A stretch of 37,061 nucleotides of DNA from positions 1-37,061 of the forward strand of contig CAMOSN010000009.1 in assembly GCA_946624935.1 (NCBI GenBank), in the 5' to 3' direction. The DNA is from an uncultured Lachnospiraceae bacterium (GTDB lineage: Bacteria > Bacillota > Clostridia > Lachnospirales > Lachnospiraceae). The position numbers were made by a program, and so were the translations under genes. How positions within the stretch are numbered: position 1 is the first letter of the stretch; each line of letters starts with the position of its first letter. Below are positions 23,145-30,492 of the stretch, one piece after another. Under the pieces are notes generated by a model. It searched no databases. It had not been told where the DNA came from and was given only the letters and a program-made list of their open reading frames with translations.

Positions 23145-24290
23145 TTACATCAGCTTGCGGAACATCTCGATGACCTGTTCCTTGGTAGCCTCGCGCGGAT
23201 TGCCCGGATAGCATGCATCGTTCAGGGAGTCGATAGCCAGCTGGTCAAGATCCTCCTCACGGATGCGCTCGTTCTTTTCCGGAATTCCTACGTCTACAGA
23301 GAGCTGACGGACTGCGTCGATCGCTGCCTGGCGATACTCTTCCTGGCTCATGGCGTCAACGCCTTCTACGCCCATGGCGCGTGCGATCTCACGATAACGC
23401 TCGCCGGTGTAGTCCTTGTTGAATTCCATAACGATCGGCAGGAACATTGCACATGCAACACCGTGCGGGGTATCATAGTAAGCGCTCAGCGTATGTGCCA
23501 TGGAGTGGTCGATGCCCAGACCTACATTGGAGAAGCCCATACCGGCGATGTACTGGCCCAGAGCCATTCCTTCGCGGCCTTCCTTGGTGTTGGCCACTGC
23601 ACCGCGCAGGTTCTTCGCGATCAGACGGATGGCTTCCAGATGGAACATATCGGTCATCTCCCAGGCACCCTTTGTGGTGTAGCCTTCGATGGCATGAGTC
23701 AGAGCGTCCATACCGGTGGAAGCAGTCAGGCCCTTGGGCATGGAGGACATCATCTCCGGATCCACAACAGCGATGATCGGCATATCGTGGGTATCCACGC
23801 ATACGAATTTACGCTTCTTCTCAACGTCCGTGATAACGTAGTTGATCGTAACTTCCGCTGCCGTGCCGGCTGTGGTCGGAACTGCGATGGTCGGAACACA
23901 GGGATTCTTTGTCGGAGCCACGCCCTCAAGGCTTCTCACATCTTCAAATTCCGGATTTGCGATGATGATACCGATGGCCTTTGCGGTATCCATGGAGGAG
24001 CCGCCGCCGATGGCGATGATGTAATCCGCGCCGGATGCCTTGAATGCTGCAACACCGCTCTGCACGTTTTCGATCGTGGGATTCGGCTTGATGTTGGAAT
24101 AAACTTCATAAGGCAGGGATGCGTCATCCAGCAGAGCCGTAACTTTGCCGGTCACACCGAACTTGATCAGATCCGGATCAGAGGTGATGAAAGCCTTGTG
24201 AAAGCCGTGAGACTTTACTTCATTGACGATCTCGGCGATCGCGCCGGCGCCGTGATAAGAGGTTCCGTTCAAAGAAATTCTGTTTGCCAT
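23145..24290 (-). CDS. fucO: Lactaldehyde-reductase-type iron alcohol dehydrogenase
   Basis: A 381-residue group III (iron-containing) dehydrogenase, nearly the length of E. coli FucO (382). The dinucleotide motif GGGSSMD is at 95-101. The four metal ligands D195, H199, H262 and H276 (in MDALTHAIEG, GIDHSMAH and TPHG) sit one position from those of FucO. FucO reduces L-lactaldehyde from rhamnulose- or fuculose-1-phosphate cleavage to 1,2-propanediol and regenerates NAD. ATG 24290 has AAGGAG 7 nt upstream; two in-frame ATGs lie further up. It is transcribed alone or by read-through from the TetR gene behind it, with a TATATT -10 element at 24374-24379. Confidence 0.87.
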   Translation of the reverse strand: MANRISLNGTSYHGAGAIAEIVNEVKSHGFHKAFITSDPDLIKFGVTGKVTALLDDASLPYEVYSNIKPNPTIENVQSGVAAFKASGADYIIAIGGGSSMDTAKAIGIIIANPEFEDVRSLEGVAPTKNPCVPTIAVPTTAGTAAEVTINYVITDVEKKRKFVCVDTHDMPIIAVVDPEMMSSMPKGLTASTGMDALTHAIEGYTTKGAWEMTDMFHLEAIRLIAKNLRGAVANTKEGREGMALGQYIAGMGFSNVGLGIDHSMAHTLSAYYDTPHGVACAMFLPIVMEFNKDYTGERYREIARAMGVEGVDAMSQEEYRQAAIDAVRQLSVDVGIPEKNERIREEDLDQLAIDSLNDACYPGNPREATKEQVIEMFRKLM

Positions 24291-24373
24291 GTTCATTCTC
24301 CTTTCAACATTCACTTACACACTGCAGGGCATCCGCCGGAGTGCTCCCTCGGCCGTCTCTGCTGTTTGATAAT

Positions 24374-24426
24374 AATATAACAACTTTTCATAAGGAAAGA
24401 AAGTTACAATTCATCCACTTTGTCAC
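24374..24426 (-). promoter_or_regulatory. Promoter region with GTGACA-N12-TGTAAC motif
   Basis: On the minus strand GTGACA (24421-24426), 12 nt, TGTAAC (24403-24408) is followed by AACTTTC...GAAAAGTT and a TATATT -10 box (24374-24379; weak -35 TTTCTT 17 nt upstream). The same motif with the same spacing and an AACTTT...AAAGTT pair lies upstream of the kinase operon (19762-19785). The half-site TGTAAC also occurs in the operator-like palindrome of the adjacent TetR gene. Confidence 0.5.
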
Positions 24427-24546
24427 AGGAGCCGGGGGGAGCCATGGGGACAGGTCCCGTGGTCTCACAGAGTCCTGTGAACCACGGGACCTGTCCCCAT
24501 GGCTCCCCCCGGCTCCCCCCCGCACCTGCCCCAGCTCCTTTGTCAC
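24418..24546. mobile_element. 41-bp-stem palindrome flanked by 9-bp direct repeats
   Basis: Arms at 24429-24463 and 24481-24515 are perfect 35-bp complements; one bulged base later a further 6 bp (TCACAG/CTGTGA, 24465-24470 and 24475-24480) close the stem on loop AGTC. The arms contain GGGGACAGGTCCC, related to the GGGGAC core of the other hairpins. The direct repeat CTTTGTCAC flanks it (24418-24426 and 24538-24546), as a target-site duplication would. The right copy contains the TetR stop codon. No coding capacity. It looks like a miniature inserted palindrome. Confidence 0.6.
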
Positions 24547-25115
24547 GCTTCCTCCAGAATGCCGAGCTCCCGAAACAGCTTCCGGATCTTGTCCGGCATT
24601 GCGTCGAGCATCAGCTGTGTGAGCTCCTGCGCGGAGATGTCCGCCTTTCGCAGCACCCACTGCACGGTCATGTAAACGGATGACTGACAGTACATCTCCA
24701 GCAGTCTGGACAGCGGCAGCGTCAGTACTCCACCCTTTTTGGCAATCAGATCCTTATAGAAATCAAAAATCATCTGAAAATCGTGTTCTTTCAGGTTGTT
24801 TTGATCATCATTCTGGAACGCTGCGAAAAAGAACAGATGCTCCTCCTCGATGAAAGCGAATTTGCGGTCCAGCCCTTCCCGGACGGTCCGCCCGCTCCCC
24901 ATCTGATCGAAGGACTCCAGAAGCAGCCTGTCGAAATACCAATTGATCAGATCATATTTGTCACGGAAATGCCGGTAGAAGGTCTGCCTGGAAAGGCCCG
25001 CTTCCTTGGTGATCTGATCTACCGTAATGTTCTCCAGCGGATACTGCCTCATGCAGCTTCCGACTGCATCCACCAGCCGCATTTTTGCATCCATGCTTTT
25101 TGACCGCTTCAGCAT
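24543..25115 (-). CDS. TetR-family transcriptional regulator
   Basis: A 190-residue regulator starting at ATG 25115 behind GGAGGGCACG. The helix-turn-helix is at residues ~29-51 (NITVDQITKEAGLSRQTFYRHF), followed by the KYDLINWYF start of helix 4 that is typical for this family. The C-terminal ~130 residues are the ligand-binding and dimer part, of the DhaS/TetR_C-type helical kind. A perfect palindrome lies at its own promoter, so it probably represses itself. It is adjacent to the fucO-like gene, which may be its target; the effector could be an aldehyde or sugar phosphate. The stop codon lies inside the right-hand 9-bp repeat of the palindromic element. Confidence 0.88.
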   Translation of the reverse strand: MLKRSKSMDAKMRLVDAVGSCMRQYPLENITVDQITKEAGLSRQTFYRHFRDKYDLINWYFDRLLLESFDQMGSGRTVREGLDRKFAFIEEEHLFFFAAFQNDDQNNLKEHDFQMIFDFYKDLIAKKGGVLTLPLSRLLEMYCQSSVYMTVQWVLRKADISAQELTQLMLDAMPDKIRKLFRELGILEEA

Positions 25116-25153
25116 CGTGCCCTCCTGACCGGAAAAGAAACACTGGTCTGCCT

Positions 25154-25199
25154 GTGTAACAATTACACTCATTTTACCCCATTCCATTCTTTTCCACAA
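25154..25199 (-). promoter_or_regulatory. TetR promoter with palindromic operator
   Basis: TTGTGG (25194-25199) and TAAAAT (25171-25176) are 17 nt apart on the minus strand. The perfect palindrome GTGTAA-N3-TTACAC (25154-25168) starts 2 nt downstream of the -10 box, over the expected transcription start, as an autorepressor operator would. Confidence 0.7.
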
Positions 25200-25240
25200 T
25201 CAGGAATCTTGACCCGGCGCTTCATCCGGAGGGCTGGCAG

Positions 25241-25555
25241 TCAGTCCAGATGAAATACCGGCTTCAGGTCCTCGCACACAGGGCTGTGATCCTCATTCGT
25301 GACCATTATATCCGCCATATAATCCCACCACTTCCGGTTGATCTTCGTGTCGGCGCTTTCGCTCCACCTATCCTCGTCCTCGATCTCTATATAAGCAAAC
25401 AGAGTCAGTGTTGGCGGATCGAGATAGATACTGTAGTTTTTCCCTCCATATTCATGAATCATATCCTTCATCTCCGGCCAGAGCAGGTTGTGTCTGCGCT
25501 CATACTCCTGCTCTGTTCCCGGTTTTATCTTCATCTTAAATGCCTTATAGATCAT
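25241..25555 (-). CDS. rhaM: L-rhamnose mutarotase
   Basis: A 104-residue protein, the full usual length of RhaM. All family blocks are intact: KAFKMKIKPG, EEYERRH-type motif (QEYERRHNLLWPEM, with the catalytic His), KNYSIYLD, FAYIEIED, DRW, KWWDYM and HSPVCEDLKPVFHLD. It interconverts alpha and beta pyranose anomers of L-rhamnose (related deoxy-sugars are possible). Its ATG overlaps the stop of the response-regulator gene by 4 bases, so it is translated with the two-component system, which implies that the system answers to a rhamnose-like sugar. No clear terminator follows; transcripts may read on into the TetR gene. Confidence 0.92.
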   Translation of the reverse strand: MIYKAFKMKIKPGTEQEYERRHNLLWPEMKDMIHEYGGKNYSIYLDPPTLTLFAYIEIEDEDRWSESADTKINRKWWDYMADIMVTNEDHSPVCEDLKPVFHLD

Positions 25556-26307
25556 AATTTCTCCTTTTGCATATTTCTGCTGTATTCGGTTGGCGTAACT
25601 CCTGTCACACTTTTGAAAACTCTGCTGAAATAGAACTGGCTGTTGTACCCGGTATATTCCGCCACCTGGCCGATACTGTACTGTTCAAGCCGAAGCATCT
25701 TTTTTGCTTCCTCGATCCGGATATTTGTCAGAAACTCATTATAAGTACAGTTATGTACGTTTTTAAAAAGTCTGCTCAGATAAGGCTGACTGATCCCGAA
25801 TTCATTACAGATCCCCGGAATACTGTTATTTCCACTCAGGTTTTCGCGGATATGCTGGCTGATCCGCCGTACCATTTCCGAATCACTGATCTTACCGGTA
25901 CTCTGTCCAGGTGTGCTTCTTTCCGACACTTTATCCAGTTCCGCCTTCATCTTTCGGAAAAGCTGTTCCAGTTTCTCCGGATCGATCGGCTTGAGCAGAT
26001 AATCAAATGCACCGTTCGAAAACGCATCGTGCACATAATCAAAATCAGAAAAGCCGCTGATGGCAACACAGATCGTTCGACCCTCTTCTCCGGACATGAT
26101 CTCCCGGATGAGGTCTACACCGGATCGTTTCGGCATCTTCATATCGGTGAGCACCACCTCCGGCCGCTCTCTCCGATAGAATTCGAGCGCCGCATCCACG
26201 CCGTGGGCCGTCCCCGCGACCGTAAAGCCTTCCGTCCGGTTTTCAATGATCCTGCGTGCTCTGGCAATCGCGGCAGGCTCATCATCCACAATTAATACGT
26301 GATACAT
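25552..26307 (-). CDS. Response regulator, receiver plus AraC-type DNA-binding domain
   Basis: A 251-residue YesN-like regulator. The receiver domain has D8-D9, the phosphoacceptor D55 in VVLTDMKMP, and the KP pair at about 106-107 (YLLKPID). After a linker the AraC HTH pair follows: IPGICNEFGISQPYLSRLFK and IGQVAEYTGYNSQFYFSRVFK, ending in TGVTPTEYSR. It is controlled by the kinase whose gene ends 24 nt upstream. The GGGAGG ribosome site is only 1 nt from the ATG, unusually close; no other in-frame start before the receiver core is seen, so translation may be coupled to the kinase gene. Likely target is the CUT2 operon next door. Confidence 0.9.
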   Translation of the reverse strand: MYHVLIVDDEPAAIARARRIIENRTEGFTVAGTAHGVDAALEFYRRERPEVVLTDMKMPKRSGVDLIREIMSGEEGRTICVAISGFSDFDYVHDAFSNGAFDYLLKPIDPEKLEQLFRKMKAELDKVSERSTPGQSTGKISDSEMVRRISQHIRENLSGNNSIPGICNEFGISQPYLSRLFKNVHNCTYNEFLTNIRIEEAKKMLRLEQYSIGQVAEYTGYNSQFYFSRVFKSVTGVTPTEYSRNMQKEKL

Positions 26308-26331
26308 ACCTCCCTTGGCATCTGCACTCCG

Positions 26332-28107
26332 TTATATGGTAAATCCGAACCAGATGCTCGTTCCCCCTTCCTTATTTTCCGAATCGATTCTGTACCAGAA
26401 ACGGTCCTCATAAAAAAGTGAAAGGCGGATCAGGGTTCCCGCAAGCCCCATTCCGCCGAACCGGATTCTCTCCGGTTCATACAGCTTGGTTCTGTCCTTT
26501 CGAAAAGCTTCCAGCTCCTCCCCGATCCTGCGCTCTTCTTCAGCGGAGATCCCGCATCCGTTGTCCGCAACCTCAACCGATACCTTCTTTCCCTGACAGC
26601 GCACGTCCACCCGGACGATCACGGTTTCCTGCTCCAGCAGGCTATATTTGATGGCATTCTCCACCAGCGGCTGCAGGGTAAGCTTCGGAAGCATCTGATA
26701 AGCGCACTCCTCATCCATATGGATCGCATACTCCAGCCTCTGCCGGTACCGGCTTTTCATGATGGACAGATAGGATCGGATGTTATCGATCTCATCATGA
26801 AACGTTACCTCCGCATCCACGTATCCCGATGCGTAACGCAGAATCTCCGTCAGGCTGTAGCAGGCGTCCGCCGCCGCCTCGTTCTCTCCTTCTTCACACA
26901 TGTTGGCGATTCCGCCCAGTGAATTGTACAGGAAATGCGGACCGATCGTGGACTGGAGTGCATCAAATACCGCCTGGGTCTGAATATCTTCCATTTTTTT
27001 CTGCTTTTCCAGGGACTGATGCAGACGTTCGGTCATATTTTCAAAGGAACGTACCACGATCGCTGTTTCCGGAATGCTGGTCTTAAAGGCAGGCTTTTCC
27101 CCGAACGTCGTCAGGTCCGTTTTTTCCATGAAGCGGACCAGCTCCGTGAACGGCTGCAGAATCAGCCTGGTCATGATCTGGCAGAAAATGATATTGACCA
27201 GGATCATCAGCAGTCCAAACAGAAGAATCCCCCGGATCATGTTGCTGGCAGATGCCAGAAACACCTTCCTGGGAACCACAGCGACGGTATCACAATAATA
27301 AGTGTTGGAGGGTGTAATGAACACGACGTTGGAGCCGATCGTATGGATCCGCGAGTACTGATTGGTAAACTGTTCAATGCCTTCTATGTCCAGTGCGGAG
27401 CCCTTCTCCATCGTGCTGAAAAGGACCTCCTCCGGGTCATTGAGCAGGATCGTTACCGCAACCTCCTGACCATTCATTTTCATCCTGCACACTTCATCCA
27501 GATAACGGATATTCTGTTGTACTTCAATAAACCCGGTGATCTCCGTTTTATGGTTTTTGATCGGCTTCACCTCTGTGATCACCTGAATGCCTCTGTACGG
27601 ATTCCAGAAATCCACGGCGCTGCCCAGATATACTCTGCTTGTGACCTCATTCATATTGTATTTTTCAAGCATCTCCAGGCCGCGTTTCCGGACCTCCTCC
27701 CGGGTGCGTTCCGAGCTGTTCGTGCATACATAATCTCCGTCCAGATTATAAACGCTGACACGCCGGATATTCGACCTGGTCCGATAGGTATCGATCAGGA
27801 TCCGACGCAGTGCCGTCTCGTCCTCCGCCGAATGCTCCGGACTGTTCCACTTCTCCCAGCAATTCCGGAAATCTCTTGCGATCATCGCATCGATGGTCAC
27901 CTGGTCGATCGCATCCAGATGATTATCCACCCGGTCCATCACCGCCTTTGCGATCTGCCGGAAGTTGTTCTCGCTCTCCCATTCCACCTGCTTCATATAA
28001 GTATTATAGATAAACAGGATCACCGTCAGTATCACAACGGTCGTCACGATCGTATATACCAGGGACAGCCTGGTCCGAATTCCCATATGCTTCAGCATGC
28101 TCTTCAT
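26332..28107 (-). CDS. YesM-type sensor histidine kinase
   Basis: A 591-residue membrane kinase. One transmembrane helix near residues 12-32 (LSLVYTIVTTVVILTVILFIY) and a second near 290-310 bound a ~255-residue extracellular sensor, followed by a HAMP-like stretch, the His_kinase box GPHFLYNSLGGIANM with the phosphorylated His, and a HATPase_c domain with NAIKYS, ADNGCGIS and GGMGLAGT. ATG 28107 follows GAGAGGG; the frame is open 27 nt more. It has its own promoter beyond the terminator of the transporter operon and is followed by its response regulator and rhaM. The ligand may be a sugar, or a sugar-loaded form of the neighbouring binding protein (inference). Confidence 0.92.
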   Translation of the reverse strand: MKSMLKHMGIRTRLSLVYTIVTTVVILTVILFIYNTYMKQVEWESENNFRQIAKAVMDRVDNHLDAIDQVTIDAMIARDFRNCWEKWNSPEHSAEDETALRRILIDTYRTRSNIRRVSVYNLDGDYVCTNSSERTREEVRKRGLEMLEKYNMNEVTSRVYLGSAVDFWNPYRGIQVITEVKPIKNHKTEITGFIEVQQNIRYLDEVCRMKMNGQEVAVTILLNDPEEVLFSTMEKGSALDIEGIEQFTNQYSRIHTIGSNVVFITPSNTYYCDTVAVVPRKVFLASASNMIRGILLFGLLMILVNIIFCQIMTRLILQPFTELVRFMEKTDLTTFGEKPAFKTSIPETAIVVRSFENMTERLHQSLEKQKKMEDIQTQAVFDALQSTIGPHFLYNSLGGIANMCEEGENEAAADACYSLTEILRYASGYVDAEVTFHDEIDNIRSYLSIMKSRYRQRLEYAIHMDEECAYQMLPKLTLQPLVENAIKYSLLEQETVIVRVDVRCQGKKVSVEVADNGCGISAEEERRIGEELEAFRKDRTKLYEPERIRFGGMGLAGTLIRLSLFYEDRFWYRIDSENKEGGTSIWFGFTI

Positions 28108-28197
28108 GCTCCCTCTCCCCCGGCAGTGTATCACCCGCGTGCGGATGCAGCCGGCTTATACTGAGTAAGGCTGCATCATTTGTTTACAGTTTATCTG

Positions 28198-28226
28198 ATT
28201 ATACCATTTCCCGGGAAGAATGCCAT
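28198..28226 (-). promoter_or_regulatory. Promoter of the two-component/rhaM operon
   Basis: ATGGCA (28221-28226) and a perfect TATAAT (28198-28203), spaced by 17 nt on the minus strand, about 90 nt before the kinase start codon. Confidence 0.7.
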
Positions 28227-28273
28227 CCTGTGCAGTGCGCAGCTTTTCGTGCAGTGTACAGCTTTTTTATCCG

Positions 28274-28323
28274 GAAAACAGTTCGGGGCTGTCGTGCCCG
28301 CACGGCAGCCCCGAACTGTTTTC
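28274..28323 (-). terminator. 18-bp hairpin after the second transporter operon
   Basis: The arms 28274-28291 and 28306-28323 are perfect complements over 18 bp (core CAGTTCGGGGCTG) with a loop that can itself pair CGTGC/GCACG. A short T-tract follows on the minus strand. It lies 22 nt past the binding-protein stop codon and separates that operon from the two-component operon. Confidence 0.85.
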
Positions 28324-28345
28324 AAAAGAAGTTCAACCATTTTTA

Positions 28346-29407
28346 TCAATAATCAAACTCATCAACATTTTCCGCATTGAAGATCAAAGCATCACCCAGA
28401 ATACATTCTTTATTCTCAATGACCTTCTCACCAAGACGTCCTGCCTCGATGGATGTGGACTCAGAGGTGATGTCTCCCGTCACCATCTGATAAGCACCCT
28501 GAATGGCCAGATAGCCAAGATCTGCGCAGCTCCAGAGTACACCGGAGTTCAGCGGATTGGTCTCGTCCTTAATGTAGGTCTTCAGAGCGTTGGGCGTTGC
28601 AAGACCGGTCAGAGCAGTCTTTTCCACATCCGGTTTTTCTGCAGCGGACTCATACTGTGCGCCGAGTGCCGGAGTTGCCATGGAGGAAAGGCCGATCGCA
28701 GCCTGGATCTTATCTTCGCCTTCGCCCATCCTGCCGATCATGGTTGCACATTCGCTGTTCACCTTCGTCTCGTCGGTTCCGGGATAGATCACATCCGTAT
28801 CCCTGTTTTTGATCACCATGAAGCTGTACTCATCCGTCGCAAGCAGAACGTCGATTGCTTTCTCCCATGCCATCTGGTTTGCATCCGTTCCGCTGGAGGA
28901 AACCAGCGCGATGTTCGCGGGATTGTCATTGGAATACCCTTTTGCCTTCAGATCCTGTGCTGCCGCATTCAGAAGACCTGCTGCCGCCGCATCAGCTGTG
29001 ATCTGATTGATGAACAGATCACGGGAGTCCTCCTGGGCATCCGCATCGAAGGTGATCACCTTGATCCCCATTGCCTGTGCTTTCTGCAGCGTCGGCGCGA
29101 TTGCGGTCGGGTCATTCGGAGATACGCAGATCGCATCTACGCCCTGTGCGATCCAGCCTTCCAGAATGTCAACCTGTTTCTGGTTGGTTGCCTGATCCTG
29201 AGAGGGGCCGTCGTAGAGCAGTGTGATTCCGAGCTCTTCTGCTGCTTCCTGCGCGCCGCCCTTGCAGGCGTCAAAGTAATTCTCGCCCTTGAACTTCGGC
29301 AGCATGGCGATGGTCACATCATCCGCCATTGCCGCGGATGCCGCACCGATCAGCGCGGTTGCCCCGAGAACTGCAGCACACAACCATTTCAAAGTCCTTT
29401 TCTTCAT
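28346..29407 (-). CDS. RhaS-like sugar ABC transporter substrate-binding protein
   Basis: A 353-residue Peripla_BP_4 protein with blocks typical for RhaS/LsrB-type binding proteins: IAMLPKFKGENYFDACKGGAQ, YDGPSQDQATNQKQVDILEGWI, ICVSPNDPTA, VITFDADAQEDSRDLFINQ and a C-terminal SGVLWSCADLGYLAIQGAYQM. The signal peptide (MKKRTLKWLC...ASAAMA-DD) ends in an A-x-A site; the only early Cys, C10, is before the hydrophobic core and is not a lipobox. A strong AAGGAGGAGG precedes the ATG. Probable ligand: L-rhamnose or a related deoxy-sugar, given rhaM and the aldolase and dehydrogenase genes around. Last gene of its operon. Confidence 0.9.
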   Translation of the reverse strand: MKKRTLKWLCAAVLGATALIGAASAAMADDVTIAMLPKFKGENYFDACKGGAQEAAEELGITLLYDGPSQDQATNQKQVDILEGWIAQGVDAICVSPNDPTAIAPTLQKAQAMGIKVITFDADAQEDSRDLFINQITADAAAAGLLNAAAQDLKAKGYSNDNPANIALVSSSGTDANQMAWEKAIDVLLATDEYSFMVIKNRDTDVIYPGTDETKVNSECATMIGRMGEGEDKIQAAIGLSSMATPALGAQYESAAEKPDVEKTALTGLATPNALKTYIKDETNPLNSGVLWSCADLGYLAIQGAYQMVTGDITSESTSIEAGRLGEKVIENKECILGDALIFNAENVDEFDY

Positions 29408-29493
29408 CTGAATACCTCCTCCTTAAGAAAGATAAATGAAACATGGAACACAACAGGTTTCTCTATAATATGCACTCCTGCCCGGGTGCATGA

Positions 29494-30492
29494 TTATCCT
29501 TTCTCCTGCGACACGACCTTGATCACTTTTCTCGACCTCGCCCTCTGGGAAGCAATGGAAAATGCGATCAGTGAGATCAGCAGGACGACTCCCTGGATGA
29601 TCGTCTGCGCATCGATCGGAATGTTCATGACGGTCAGTCCGCTGTTGAGGGTCGCAATGATCAGGGTCGCCAGCAGCGTTCCCTTCATGTCCCCCACACC
29701 GCCGTTGATACTGGTCCCGCCCAGAACGACGATCGTGATCACCTTCAGATTGAAGCTGGTGCCTGCATCATATTTCACACTGGTAAATCTGCCGAGCCAG
29801 ATGATCGAAGCAAGTGCACACACAAGTCCGCTTACGGTGTACACAATGATTTTGATCCGGTCCGTATCGATCCCGCAGTAACGCACTGCATTCTCGTTCA
29901 GCCCGATCGCAAACAGCTTCCGACCGAAGCTGCTTTTCTGCACGGCGATCACAAACACCACCGCCAAAACGAGATAAAAGAGGATCTGTACCGGCAGTTG
30001 TACCGGATCGGTGTAGGAGCCGATGATCGTATTCCCCATCCAGGCGGCCGCCGGGAAGGAGTATACGCTGTTGCCCTGCGAAATGCCGCGGGCGATCCCC
30101 AGATACAGATACATGGTGGACAGTGTCGTAATCATTGGCGGGATCTTTGCTTTTGTGATCACGATCCCGTTGATGAAGCCGCAAAGCAGCCCGACAAGTG
30201 CGATCACCAGAATTCCCACCACACTGCTGCCTGTCGCAGCTGCACTCATTCCGCCGAGCATACAGGACAGCACCAGGATGTTGCCGACCGAGAGGTCGAT
30301 TCCGCCGGTCAGGATGATCATTGTCATCGGCAGTGCCACCATGCCGATCTCCACAATATTGCGCAGCATGGTCGAGATCAGATACGCAGGCTTGAAGAAA
30401 TACGGCGAACGCAGCCCGATGAACAGAAAGATCACGATCCAGATGAGAAACAGTGCAAGGTTAAAGGTCATCCGGAATGTTTTTTTCTTCAT
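29494..30492 (-). CDS. CUT2 sugar ABC transporter permease 3
   Basis: A 332-residue BPD_transp_2 permease with about eight to ten transmembrane segments. Typical stretches are ILTGGIDLSVGNILVLS, AKIPPMITTLSTMYLYLGIARG, the coupling region SSFGRKLFAIGLNENAVRYCGI and VLGGTSINGGVGDMKGTLLATL. Its ATG overlaps the stop of the preceding permease by four bases. It forms the channel of the second importer with permease 4. Confidence 0.92.
   Translation of the reverse strand: MKKKTFRMTFNLALFLIWIVIFLFIGLRSPYFFKPAYLISTMLRNIVEIGMVALPMTMIILTGGIDLSVGNILVLSCMLGGMSAAATGSSVVGILVIALVGLLCGFINGIVITKAKIPPMITTLSTMYLYLGIARGISQGNSVYSFPAAAWMGNTIIGSYTDPVQLPVQILFYLVLAVVFVIAVQKSSFGRKLFAIGLNENAVRYCGIDTDRIKIIVYTVSGLVCALASIIWLGRFTSVKYDAGTSFNLKVITIVVLGGTSINGGVGDMKGTLLATLIIATLNSGLTVMNIPIDAQTIIQGVVLLISLIAFSIASQRARSRKVIKVVSQEKG

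Noticed and set aside
24388..24683. Open frames through the large palindrome
   Set aside because: They exist only because the palindrome lacks stop codons; low-complexity Gly/Pro-rich translation.
26935..28164. A 409-codon plus-strand open frame
   Set aside because: Antisense shadow of the sensor kinase gene; no recognisable protein features.
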